Notes: a model not told the origin generated them from the letters alone. A stretch of DNA of 64,000 bases from Halocaridina rubra (GCA_037179515.1 JAXCGZ010020831.1:42501-106500); one strand, 5' to 3'; positions 45,386 to 54,415 are shown, counted from the stretch's first letter. A program made the numbers and translations.

Positions 45386-47311
45386 TCAATAATTTCCCAG
45401 CAGCATTTGTAGCCTAGCCTGAGTCTTAGCTATCGTGACAGCCAGACTCCTTGGGGTGTACTTGGATACCGGTGAGGGCTCAAGCTTTGTTGCTTCCCTG
45501 TACCATGTGGCAGAGTAGGAGCTTTTGTTGACCCAGTAGTTGTGGTTTTCCTGCTTTGTTCTCTGTAGTGCCTGCTTGGTTTTTGATTTGAATTGTTGAA
45601 GACTGGGTTGTATAGAGTGCTGTATGCTGTGGCATAAGACAGCATCCTTGGCAAGTTGATCTGCCTTGTCATTTCCAGGGATGTTGATATGGCTGGGTAT
45701 CCAGTTGATGGTTACCGGTCTTCTTTGTTCTTGATGTTGCACTAGCAGTGTTTGGACCGAACTGATTATGTTGATGTTTTCTTTGAACTTCTGCTGCTGT
45801 AGTGCTTGGACAGAGGAGAGTGAGTCAGTGTGTATGGTAACAGGTCCTTGTCCTTTTTCAATTGAGTTGTGCAGAGCCATTTTGATGGCAAATAACTCGG
45901 TTTGCAGAGTGGAGCAGGAGTCTGAAAGTCTCCAGGAAGCTGTAAAACTTTCCGAGTAGACTGCCGCTCCAGTTGCAGGGATACCAGCATTGACAGTTCC
46001 ATCTGTGTAGTAGGAGAAGCCTTCTGCTTGGTTGGTTTCAGCGATAGCAGCTAGAGCTGCTTCACGCAGTTGTATCTTTGAACAGGCTTTCTTACTGTCT
46101 GGAAGACTAGTGGTGTTGAATTTTGCAGGGTGTGCTCTCCATGGGACTAGCGGCTTGTAGTTGGTGCAGGGCTTGTCTAAGTTTATTCTTGCCAGTTCAG
46201 ATGCCATGTTGCATTTGTGAATACTTTTCAGAAGCTGGTCGGCATAGCTGTTTGGGATAGGGAGGTCAGGATGTTTGTTGAGGGCCTCTTTCAGCCTTTT
46301 TTGCGTGTGGGATTTCCTTTCGGATAGCAAAGCCTTTGTTATGGAGTTGGTGTTGGAAACGTTTATCCAGCTATATAGAGGAGGTATATTTGTTTCCATT
46401 TGTAGGTTGCATATCCTGATCCACATAGGAGCCCCCAGCATGTAATGCATGGCGTTATTCTGGATTACTTCAATAGTGGAGATTTGTTGTGCACTGAGGT
46501 TGGCTAGGGTTGGGGCGCTGTAGGTAATCAGGGGTCTAATAGTGGCTGTGTAAAATTTCTTTAGGACCTGAATACCTGCTCCTTCTTGGAGAGATATCAT
46601 ATATCTCATAGGGGTTAGTCTGCAGTGTGCTCTTTCTCTGAGATATGTGATCTGAGGTTTGAAGGTGAGATGCCTGTCTATGTAAACTCCTAGATACATG
46701 AATTTATCCACCCACTCTATGTTTCCATTGGCTAGGGTGATCGGGGCTAGCAGTACTGGAGTTTTTACGGCCATAGCTTTTGTTTTGTTTCCGTTGATCT
46801 TGAGTCCCAGCTCCTTGCTTTTCTGATGGAAAAGGTCTACTCCTTTTTGAGCACTGGCTAATCTATTGCCTCCTCTGCTGATGAAGACTACATCGTTGGC
46901 ATAGATGAAGATGTCTACTCCTTGGGGTAGTTGAAGTTGAAAGAAGTTCTCCATCAGTACATTGAAAAGCAGCGGACTGAGGGTGCCTCCATGTGGGGTA
47001 CCATTTTCTAATTTCTTGTAAGTTGATAGATGCATTTGGAATTTTACTCTAGCCTCTCTGTTTCTGACATGATTTGAGACCCAACTTAGTAGATGTCCCT
47101 TAACTCCCTTTTTTGCTAGGGAGCTCAGGATGGCTGCTGGATTAGCCAGTTCAAAAGCCTTCTCAAGGTCTAAGAAGACTTCAACTGCGGCCTTGTTGTT
47201 TATGCAGCTGAGGACATCCATAATGCACTGTGTGGTGCCTACATTATCTCTGTAGGCACACAAGTGAGGGTGTAAGGGGCCTATTTTGAATTTTAATCTT
47301 TTGAGCACCAT
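45386..47311 (-). CDS. I4 reverse transcriptase - RNase H
   Basis: A 641-codon open frame with palm A FLDLEKAFELANPAAILSSL (about residue 46), GTPHGGTLSPLLFNVLMENF (about 108) and the catalytic box FIYANDVVFIS (about 137), in which the first Asp of YADD is Asn. The thumb follows. RNase H: SYYTDGTVNAG (about 440), TELFAIKMAL, HTDSLSSVQALQQ and WIPSHINIPGNDKADQLAKD, with all acidic residues present. The stop at 45386 precedes the C-terminal Cys/His segment, seen in another frame at about 45330-45400. The N-terminus overlaps the upstream frame by about 19 bp: a single-base deletion at 47310 (compare I1 AGAAAAGATGG) separates the two. Confidence 0.85.
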   Translation of the reverse strand: MVLKRLKFKIGPLHPHLCAYRDNVGTTQCIMDVLSCINNKAAVEVFLDLEKAFELANPAAILSSLAKKGVKGHLLSWVSNHVRNREARVKFQMHLSTYKKLENGTPHGGTLSPLLFNVLMENFFQLQLPQGVDIFIYANDVVFISRGGNRLASAQKGVDLFHQKSKELGLKINGNKTKAMAVKTPVLLAPITLANGNIEWVDKFMYLGVYIDRHLTFKPQITYLRERAHCRLTPMRYMISLQEGAGIQVLKKFYTATIRPLITYSAPTLANLSAQQISTIEVIQNNAMHYMLGAPMWIRICNLQMETNIPPLYSWINVSNTNSITKALLSERKSHTQKRLKEALNKHPDLPIPNSYADQLLKSIHKCNMASELARINLDKPCTNYKPLVPWRAHPAKFNTTSLPDSKKACSKIQLREAALAAIAETNQAEGFSYYTDGTVNAGIPATGAAVYSESFTASWRLSDSCSTLQTELFAIKMALHNSIEKGQGPVTIHTDSLSSVQALQQQKFKENINIISSVQTLLVQHQEQRRPVTINWIPSHINIPGNDKADQLAKDAVLCHSIQHSIQPSLQQFKSKTKQALQRTKQENHNYWVNKSSYSATWYREATKLEPSPVSKYTPRSLAVTIAKTQARLQMLLGNY

Positions 47312-48966
47312 TTTTCAGCTGTTTTTTCTAAACAGCTTAGTAGTGATATGGGTCGTGGATTCGTTGGGTCTTTGGGTTTTGGGATAGGCTGAATATCCTG
47401 TTGATTCCAGATTTTTGGCCACACCCTTAATAAGTAAGTGCTGTTTGTCAGATGGAGGTAGGCGGCTTCACCTGCAGTGCCCATGTTGTTGATCATTGTG
47501 TAGGTGATGCCGTCTGCACCAGGGGCTGTGTCTTTCCCTCTATGTTTGGTGTTTCTGAGTTCTTGAGCGGTGATTGGTGCGTCTGTCTCATCTTCTTGAT
47601 TGCAGGCATGATTTATGGTGTCCCATCTTTGTAGCCTTAGATCATTTTGGATCCTTATTGTGCTTGGTGGTAGTTGTTGGGTTGCTGAGCAGCTGGAAAA
47701 GGTGTCTGCAAGTCTTTCGGCTTCCTCCATTGGTTTTGGATGCGTGGGTACTTTGGTTGATTTTTTCCCGGACACCCTCCTGAGCATTTGCCATAGCTCT
47801 GTAAGGTTGGTGTGCTGGCTTGGGTTGGCACACCATTCAAGCCATTTGTCAGTCCGGATTTTTGAGACAGTCTTGTGGGTGTCTGCGACCACTTCCCGAA
47901 GCACTGCTCTATTTGCATCTGTGGGTCTTTTCCTATATAGCTTCCTGACCCTATTTAATCTTTGCTTGGCCTCTTTCACTTCTTGACAGTAGTACCATGC
48001 ATCTTTATATTCCCTTTTTGGTGGTTTGTGTTTTGGTATGGCATCATCGGCTGCTTTGTGGAAGGCGGAGATGAGATCTTGTGCTAAAATGTTGATGTCT
48101 TCGGGTGCAGTGTAGCTTGCATGCCACTGTGTTAATGATTGCTGAAATTTTGTCCTTTTTGCCAAGTTTTGATTCCATTTGGGAGGAGGAGGTGGAATTG
48201 GTGGAAGTTTAGGCAGTCGGATGCCTGTCTGAGTGGCATAGTGATCACTCATGAGGTGAGGATGTATGCTCCAGTCGGTGTGGGGAGTGAGGGAGGAGGT
48301 TATGAAGGACAGGTCTAGTCTTCCTCTTCGTACATGTGTTGGAACCCCACTGTTTATAAGATGGATGTTGGAGCATCTTAGTGGTTCCTTGATGAAGGGT
48401 TTGGTGGGGAAAGACCCCCAGATGCCTAAATTCACCTTTGCTGGAACTCGGCCCTTGAAGTTGGCTACTATTGTCTGAGTTGGTTGCCCAGTCTTGCTTG
48501 TGTGCCGGATAGCTTCTGTGATGTACGGAAGCGCCAACAGTGGAGCCATATCCATCACTATTGGGTAGTAGGCTATGACTGCCTTGCAGGATTTTCTCCT
48601 GGAATTATTTCCTGCATGAAAACGTGGCGAGATGCCTGCAGGTATTGGTAGGTTTCTTGGTCTCTCGGGGTGAGTATCCATTGTCCCTGTAAGTTGGGCC
48701 GTGCTGTTATATTGATGCCTGGTTTTGTTTGTTGTATTAGCTTCACAGCCTGGTAGTTGGTGGTAGGGTCTTCGCTCATAATTTTGAATTTGTTGAAGCC
48801 CTGTGATGGTCGAGTGTTCCCTTAGATTTGGTTCTAGGCTTGGGTTTGAGTCTTTGGACAGTTTCGGTCGTTCTTCCTTTTCCTCTGTACGGTGATCCAT
48901 CCTTCTATGCAGTCTTCTTCCTCGCCAACTGGAGGGCTTAGTTGCCTTTTGCGATCCATTCTGCAT
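47293..48966 (-). CDS. I4 fused gag - endonuclease - RT fingers
   Basis: 557 open codons. The N-terminal half is gag-like: VNLGIWGSFPTKPFIKEPLR matches the segment just before the zinc knuckles of I1 gag, while residues about 60-125 align poorly because the conserved gag segment is in another frame (48779-48573), indicating compensating frameshifts. At about residue 200 the frame passes directly from PLRC to NIHLINSGVPTHVRRGRLDL, the endonuclease C-terminus (RLDLSF, LMSDHYATQTG). The knuckles and most of the endonuclease are thus deleted in frame. The connector and RT fingers (KDTAPGADGITYTMINNMG) follow to the frameshift at 47310. Confidence 0.8.
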   Translation of the reverse strand: MQNGSQKATKPSSWRGRRLHRRMDHRTEEKEERPKLSKDSNPSLEPNLREHSTITGLQQIQNYERRPYHQLPGCEANTTNKTRHQYNSTAQLTGTMDTHPERPRNLPIPAGISPRFHAGNNSRRKSCKAVIAYYPIVMDMAPLLALPYITEAIRHTSKTGQPTQTIVANFKGRVPAKVNLGIWGSFPTKPFIKEPLRCSNIHLINSGVPTHVRRGRLDLSFITSSLTPHTDWSIHPHLMSDHYATQTGIRLPKLPPIPPPPPKWNQNLAKRTKFQQSLTQWHASYTAPEDINILAQDLISAFHKAADDAIPKHKPPKREYKDAWYYCQEVKEAKQRLNRVRKLYRKRPTDANRAVLREVVADTHKTVSKIRTDKWLEWCANPSQHTNLTELWQMLRRVSGKKSTKVPTHPKPMEEAERLADTFSSCSATQQLPPSTIRIQNDLRLQRWDTINHACNQEDETDAPITAQELRNTKHRGKDTAPGADGITYTMINNMGTAGEAAYLHLTNSTYLLRVWPKIWNQQDIQPIPKPKDPTNPRPISLLSCLEKTAEKWCSKD

Positions 48967-49048
48967 TCAATTTTCTCCACCTGAGAACTTCCAGCAGCAG
49001 ACATAGATCAGTTAAATGTCGTAGGCAAAAATAAAATTTATGAAAAAA

Positions 49049-50226
49049 TATTTTTCCACTTAGGAGATTTCAATGCGACAAACGAAGTAGATAGTGATCC
49101 GTAAATTGCGTCGAGTTGAAAGGTTTTATAAGTTGGTTTTACAGGTATCATCAGTAAGTCCTGCATGACCCTTTTATGTCAGGGATGGTGTGTTTACGCC
49201 ACGTACAGCTACATCATCATCAGTGTTGCAACCTAAAGAGTATTGGATACTGGTAGGCAGTGTTGATATGGACAGTGGTGAGAATAATATAAATAAGATT
49301 TTATTTTCAGAGTAATTTTGTGATGTAATCTGATGAGTTAGTATATTCCTTTGTCTATCGTTATTGCTTTTCAGGTTCCAGGAGTTGTGAATTTTGCATA
49401 TGCTTTTTCAGTTACTTTTCAGGTTTAAGCAAGAGTGATTTTGCTAAGATTGCAAATTTAAGAGTCTTCCTTCAGTGACCTCATCTACACAACGTAAGTA
49501 CTGTATATCCATTCTTAAGTGTAGTTGAACGCACATTGCGGCGATGGCACTCCCAAGTGCCGTGGCCACTCCAAGACGAGTGTCATCTAGTCATCCATCT
49601 CCCTAGTCTGCTTGGGAGCGTATTGGGGAGTTCGTGCCGCCAAAATCTCGTTGGTGGCGCGTTCCCTGAAGCCAGACCTAGAAGTCGGGAGGGCCAAAGG
49701 CCTGCCAAAAATCTTGCTGCTGTAATAGACAGGCAGCGGCGGCCGATTACTCCCGCAAAACCCTAGAGGTTTCCCACACGAGGGCGCGGCGGCGCACTCT
49801 TGGCCATCCCATAATCATTTTTAGCCCAGCAGGGGCTTTGCCATTGAGCGGTTGGTTGGAGACGATAATAAGGAGCACATGGGGCCTTTTATATTTGTGC
49901 CCTGTGGGGCGGGCATAATATCAAAGAATAGCCTCACCGTATTCCCTGCGTGTCGTAAAAGGCGACTAAAAGTGGACGGGGCGGGGGGACTGGGAATCCC
50001 CCCCCTTGTATCAACCTCCTGCGAGGCGTCAACGAAGAGGGGGAGTAGAGGGGAGAATAACTTCTCCCCAAATTTGCCTTTCTTGACGTCGGCTACCCCC
50101 CAATTTAAGGGGGAAACAGCCTCGGTATATGTATGTATATTTTTCCACTTAGGAGATTTCAATGCGACAAACGAAGTAGATAGTGATCCGTAAATTGCGT
50201 CGAGTTGAAAGGTTTTATAAGTTGGT
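49049..50226. repeat. 89-bp direct repeat pair (49049-49137 and 50138-50226)
   Basis: ATATTTTTCCACTTAGGAGA through GGTTTTATAAGTTGGT is present twice with no difference that I can see. Spacing is 1089 bp. It could be an unusually long target duplication of the RTE derivative or a tandem duplication in the I4 leader. Confidence 0.88.
49138..50137 (+). mobile_element. Non-autonomous RTE derivative (5' and 3' ends fused)
   Basis: 49904-50080 matches the RTE 5' end (43595-43775), and 50081-50137 matches the RTE 3' end (53432-53490), including GTCGGCTACCCCCCAATT and GGGGGAAACAGCC. The join is at TCTCCCCAAATTTG, where both parents have CCCC followed by an A/T-rich stretch. No coding sequence remains. 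49138-49903 is GC-rich and non-coding; it may be a longer RTE leader that is 5' truncated in the copy at 43596. The whole is flanked by an 89-bp repeat. Confidence 0.7.
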
Positions 50227-50740
50227 ATTTCGATTAAGATTGATAAAGTTAAATGGTTTTATTAGTTAATGTTGGTAAATTTAAATGGTTAAGTGGTTCA
50301 AGTTAAATGGTTTTTAATATGTTAATGCTTTCGTAATTAGTGGTTTGGGAGAACAAAGGGGGAGGAGGGGGTCCTACCTATCCTATTAGTAACTAGTCCA
50401 CTCCTAGAGCAGACGTTTTACCAGCAGAAGGAAGTGCCCTAGAGGATTGAAAGGTGGATCCACCTTTCACTCTAGTAGTCACAAAACCTTCTACTGGGGA
50501 GGGGAGGGAGTTAAGGGGGGTTGGGCCTAAGGGAACTGAAGGTTCCCTCTTATCAAAAGGTGGGCTTATGGGAGGCGCCCTTGCTGAGCTAGTTTTCCCT
50601 AACAGTTCCTACTCCACCTTGCAATAGACTGCGATAGATGGGGCGATGAACCTGTCTGATTCAGTCGGAGTTTTATGACCACAAGGGCTACCGTATATCC
50701 ACAGACAGGCCGGGGTTAGTAGGTGAAGGGTTAGTCTCCT

Positions 50741-50924
50741 GATAGATAGGGTCTATCAGAAGAGGAGATGTCTTCCGATAGATAGGGTAGTGTCAACCAG
50801 ATAGACAGAGTCTATCAGAAGGTGTTTTGTCACTCGATAGACAGGGTCTATCGGCAGGTGTTTTGTCACTCGATAGACAGGGTCTATCGGCAGGTGTTTT
50901 GTCTCTCGAAAGACAGGGTCTATC
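50741..50924. repeat. 36-bp tandem repeat of short hairpins
   Basis: GATAGACAGGGTCTATC-type units start at 50800, 50836, 50872 and 50908 (exact 36-bp spacing); an outlying related unit starts at 50741. Each has a 7-bp inverted repeat, GATAGAC/GTCTATC (or a one-base variant), around AGG, followed by GGCAGGTGTTTTGTCACTC. It is located in the I4 leader, near the 5' end. Confidence 0.9.
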
Positions 50925-51145
50925 AGCAGAGGTAGAGATGTCTTCGTCGGCGTCGGAATTCCAGTTGAACTCTGGTGATGTTGGCCTAGGTTTAATTATT
51001 CAACCACTGGGGGATGAATAAAAATCAACCCTTCTTAGCAGTAGGTAGCGAGGTCGGTAATCCCTGATGGTTATCTCGAAGGTCAAGCAGATCTAGGAGA
51101 GCAGCAGAGCATGTCTTGTCGCTATCAAGGCTGGGAGAGAATGTC

Positions 51146-51722
51146 GTGGCATATGACAGGGTGAAAGAAAGAGAAGTTGGGGAGTTAGGGGAGGAATGGG
51201 GGTTGATGAACGAATGTTTTGTGGGACATGCAAGTGATGTGTGTGGAAAGAGGTTTGTTGGAGGTGGCATGAGGAGGGGCAGCGAGTGGTGGAATGAAGG
51301 GGTGAAAATGAAGGTGGAAGAGAAAAAGAGGGCTTTTGAGGAATGGTTGCAGTGTAAAAGTAGGGAGAAATATGAAAGATATAGGGAGAAAAATGTGGAA
51401 ACCAAGCCGAAGGTAGAGGAAGAGAAGAGGTTGGCAAATGTTAGGTGGGGACAGGATTTTAGTAGGTCATATGAGGAGAATAAAAAGAAGTTTTGGAAAG
51501 AAGTGAAGAGAGTAAGGAAGGGTGGATCGAGGATGGAAGAGACAGTGAAAGATGTGAATGGACAGATGTTAAGAGGGAACGATGCAAGGAAAAGATGGGC
51601 AGAATATTTTGAGTGCTTGCCGAATGTTTAGGAAGATAGAGAGGCAGCTATAGTGGCAGTGGGGGGGGGATCAAGGGCCAGTAATGGGAAATGAAAATGA
51701 GAGAGAGATTACAAGATAGGAG
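51146..51722 (+). pseudogene. RTE linker between endonuclease and RT
   Basis: Continues the RTE frame after I4: GVKMKVEEKKRAFEEWLQCK, then KRLANVRWGQDFSRSYEENK and RKRWAEYFECL. It is open until TAG at 51629-51631. A run of nine or ten G (51660-51669) marks a frameshift before RT. The linker is Glu/Lys-rich, as is usual in RTE elements. Confidence 0.8.
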
Positions 51723-53231
51723 GTGAAAAGGGCATTGTATGAAGCGAAAGCAGGTAAAGCACCTGGAATGGATGGTGTGAGAGTGGACATGTTGAAAGAA
51801 GGGGGTGTGACTGCATTGGAATGGTTAGTGAGAGTGTTTAATATATGCTTTATGTTGTCATTGGTGCCAGTGGAATGGGTGATTGCCTGTATAGTGCCCC
51901 TATACAAAGGTAAGGGAGATATGCATAAATGCAGTAATTTTAGGGGTATAAGTTTGTTGAGTGTGGTAGGAAAAGTGTATGGTAGGATACTGGTTAATAG
52001 GATTAGGGATAAGACAGAATTTGTGATCGCGGAAGTGCAGAGTGGTTTTAGGAGAGGTAGAGGTTGTATAGATCAGATTTTTATAGTTAGGCAGTTATGT
52101 GAGAAATATTTAGCAAAGGGTAAGGATGTGTATTTTGCATTTTTGGATCTGGAGAAAGCATATGATAGAGTTGATAGAGAGGCTATGTGGAATGTTTTGA
52201 GATTATATGGAATCAATGGTAAATTGTTGCATGCAGTGAAGAGTTTGTATGAGGGCAGTAGAGCTTGTGTTAGGGTAGGGAATGAAGTGAGTGAGTGGTT
52301 TCCAGTGAGTTTGGGACTGAGACAGGGATGTGTGATGTCACCATGGCTGTTCAATTTGTATATTGATGGAGTTGTAAGAGAGGTGAATGAGCGAGTGCGT
52401 GGTCGAGGTTTGAGAATGGTAGATGGGGATGATAACGAGTGGGAGCTGAATCAGTTGCTGTTTGCAGATGATACTGTGGTGGTGGCAGATTCAGAGGGAA
52501 AGCTGTGTCAGTTAGTCTCAGAATTTGGATTGGTGTGTGAGAGAAGGAAGTTGCGAGTGAATGTGGGAAAGAGTAAGGTTATGAGGTGTACAAGAAATGA
52601 GGATGGCGCTGGATCGAATGTTATGTTGAATGGAGAGACACTTGAGGAGGTTAATCAGTTTAAGTATTTAGGCTCGGTTATAGCTGCAAATGGTGGAGTG
52701 GAAGCAGATGTGTGTCACAGAGTGAATGAAGGATATAAAGTGTTGGGTGCATTGAAAGGAGTGATGAAGAATAGAGGGTTGGAAATGAATGTTAAGAAAG
52801 TTTTGTATGAGAAAGTGGTTGTGCCAACTGTGATGTATGGATCAGAGTTATGGGGTATGAAAGTAAGTGAGAGATGGAAACTAAATGTGTTTGAGATGAA
52901 ATGCCTGAGGAGTATGATTGGTGTATCTCGATTGGATAGGGTTAGGAATGAAGTGGTGAGAGCAAGAACGGGTGTGAGGAGAGAAATTGCAGCCAGAGTA
53001 GATATGAATGTTCTGAGATGGTTTGGCCATGTGGAAAGGATGGATGAGGAAAGGCTGCTGAAAAAGGTGATGAATGCGAGAATTGATGGGAGAAATGCTA
53101 GAGGGAGGCCTAGGTTTGGATGGATGGATGGAGTAAGGAGAGCCCTGAATGATAGGAGGATGGATGTGAGGGAAGCAAGCGAGCATGCTAGGAACAGGAA
53201 TGAGTGGCGAGCGTTTGTGACGCAGCTCTGA
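51723..53231 (+). CDS. RTE reverse transcriptase
   Basis: A 502-codon open frame with KAPGMDGVRVDMLKEGGV (fingers, about residue 13), FLDLEKAYDRVDREAMW (about 143), GLRQGCVMSPWLFNLYIDG (about 203) and the catalytic box LLFADDTVVVAD (FADD intact, about 247), followed by FKYLGSVIAANGGVEADV and the C-terminal WFGHVERMDEERLLKKVMNA with GRPRFGWMDG (about 437-480). This is the typical organisation of RTE-group ORF2. The RT domain appears catalytically intact; the element as a whole is broken upstream by I4 and frameshifts. The natural start lies in the upstream frame. Confidence 0.88.
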   Translation: MKRALYEAKAGKAPGMDGVRVDMLKEGGVTALEWLVRVFNICFMLSLVPVEWVIACIVPLYKGKGDMHKCSNFRGISLLSVVGKVYGRILVNRIRDKTEFVIAEVQSGFRRGRGCIDQIFIVRQLCEKYLAKGKDVYFAFLDLEKAYDRVDREAMWNVLRLYGINGKLLHAVKSLYEGSRACVRVGNEVSEWFPVSLGLRQGCVMSPWLFNLYIDGVVREVNERVRGRGLRMVDGDDNEWELNQLLFADDTVVVADSEGKLCQLVSEFGLVCERRKLRVNVGKSKVMRCTRNEDGAGSNVMLNGETLEEVNQFKYLGSVIAANGGVEADVCHRVNEGYKVLGALKGVMKNRGLEMNVKKVLYEKVVVPTVMYGSELWGMKVSERWKLNVFEMKCLRSMIGVSRLDRVRNEVVRARTGVRREIAARVDMNVLRWFGHVERMDEERLLKKVMNARIDGRNARGRPRFGWMDGVRRALNDRRMDVREASEHARNRNEWRAFVTQL

Positions 53232-53429
53232 TGGGCATCTGCTGTTACCACGGGGCTGCATCTTACAGAGGTAGCCCTGTGGTAGGGGCAGTAGGAGGAG
53301 TTGGCAGTTGTGAAGCGACACAGGTTGTGGAAGAGCCGGGAGGATGGGCTGTGGTACTCCAGCAGTGCCATCTGAACGGTCGCTAGCTCCCTCGTCATTG
53401 CCCATAGAGCAAAGTAATCCCCCTATTTG

Positions 53430-53500
53430 TTTTCCTTTCTTGATGTCGGCTACCCCCCAATTAAAGGGGGAAACAGCCAAGGTATATAAAAAATATAATA
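53430..53500 (+). terminator. RTE 3' end hairpin and tail
   Basis: GGCTACCCCCCAATTAAAGG with following GGG forms a C5/G5 stem with a short AT loop, then AAACAGCCAAGGTATATAA and an A/T tail. The same hairpin is at 50092-50113 in the derivative. In LINEs a 3' structure is often the RT recognition site; here that is inference. Confidence 0.65.
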
Positions 53501-54415
53501 ATTTCTGCCTGCTCTTCTCTCTCTTTTATAAGAGTTGGGAAAAGAAAGAGAAATAGAAAGTGTTCAAGTTTCTACTTTGTTTTTATCTCTTTTCCGATAG
53601 GTAGTTGAAGACTCTTCCAACCAGTGAAGTGATTTCCTCCACCTCCATTACTTCCCTGATCTGAAGTGGAAGTTTCTACAAAGAAAAAATGAACCTAAGT
53701 ATCTCTGTTTTCTTTTCTACCTCTCTCACGAGAGCCAGAGAAAGAAACAGAAAGATGGTTTTTCTTTTGTTTTTCCGTTTTTGTTTTAGTGAAAACAAGT
53801 GACTGTGTGTGTTCTATAACCCTAAATATTTCTGCCTGCTCCTCTCTCTCTTTTATAAGAGTAGGGAAGAGAAATAGAAAGAGTTCAAGTTTCTACTCTG
53901 TATTTATCTATTTTGCGATAGGTAGCTGAAGCCTCTTCCTACCAGTGAAGTGAATTTTTCCTCCTCCACTACTTCTCTGATCTGAAGTGGAAGTTTCTAC
54001 AAAGAAAACCCGAACCTAAGTATCTCTGTTTTCTTTTCTTCCCCTCTCACTAGAGCCAGAGAAAGAAACAGAAAGATTGACTTTGTTTTGCTTTTTGTGT
54101 TTTGGTTTAGGTGAACACACATTATTGTGTGTTCCATAATTCTATAGAAAGTGAACAAATTTTCATCTTGCATTTATTTTTCTATTTGCTTTTCCCTCTC
54201 TTAAGAGAGCTGGGAAGAGAAATAAAAAGACCACTTGGTGTTGAGCATACTTTGTAGTGTGCCTCATAACCGAGGTGATCCATTGTATATTTTCTGTTTG
54301 CCTTCCCGTCTCTCAAGGGAGTTGGGAAGAAAGATAAAAGACTGTTTTAGTGATAGAGTGTTGTATTGTTCCAATTAACTGAAGTGTTCCAACCACAAGG
54401 CCCATATATTTTATT
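53501..54415 (+). promoter_or_regulatory. I3 5' leader with about 325-bp monomers
   Basis: The unit starting ATTTCTGCCTGCTC is at 53501 and 53828 (327 bp apart); GAACCTAAGTATCTCTG is at 53691 and 54012 (321 bp). Each unit includes CTCTCACGAGAGCC (with ACTAGAGCC in the second) and GTGGAAGTTTCTACAAAGAA. A half unit lies at 43347-43563, before the RTE. From about 54130 the leader is single-copy and matches I1 2130-2375. Confidence 0.75.

Larger units (their letters stand above)
45066..51145 (-). mobile_element. I-like LINE copy I4 (antisense, near full length, gag-EN fusion)
   Basis: A 13-bp target duplication GTGGCATATGACA (45053-45065 and 51146-51158) brackets it, and the RTE frame is continuous across. 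The minus-strand 3' end is an AAC-rich tail (AAACAACAAACAACA at about 45066-45080). It has a leader of about 2.2 kb (48967-51145), gag, endonuclease, RT and RNase H. It differs from I1-I3 at many positions (another I subfamily). It is the most intact coding I copy here. Confidence 0.85.
48967..51145 (-). promoter_or_regulatory. I4 5' leader region with nested and repeated sequences
   Basis: Non-coding sequence between the I4 5' end (51145) and its first frame. It contains an 89-bp direct repeat (49049-49137, 50138-50226), the segment between its copies (49138-50137), and a hairpin array (50741-50924). 50227-50740 is G-rich, with repeated AAATGGTT words at 50245-50320. The promoter is not located. 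Confidence 0.5.
43596..53500 (+). mobile_element. RTE-like non-LTR retrotransposon (with two nested insertions)
   Basis: Starts GTGGGGCGGGCA, contains an endonuclease (43793-45065), RT (51146-53231) and ends after a CCCCC/GGGGG hairpin and an A/T-rich tail (53430-53500). The RT motifs (GLRQGCVMSPWLFNLYIDG, FADD) and the C-terminal WFGHVERM fit the RTE group; the clade is from knowledge of these motifs. The antisense LINE end (44429-44854) and I4 (45066-51145) are insertions with clean target duplications. It has a 32-bp TSD in I3. Confidence 0.85.

Noticed and set aside
50741..50924. A coding 12-residue peptide repeat on the plus strand (50827-51021)
   Set aside because: The 36-bp period makes any frame repeat; the conserved property is the inverted repeat, and the stretch lies antisense in the I4 leader.
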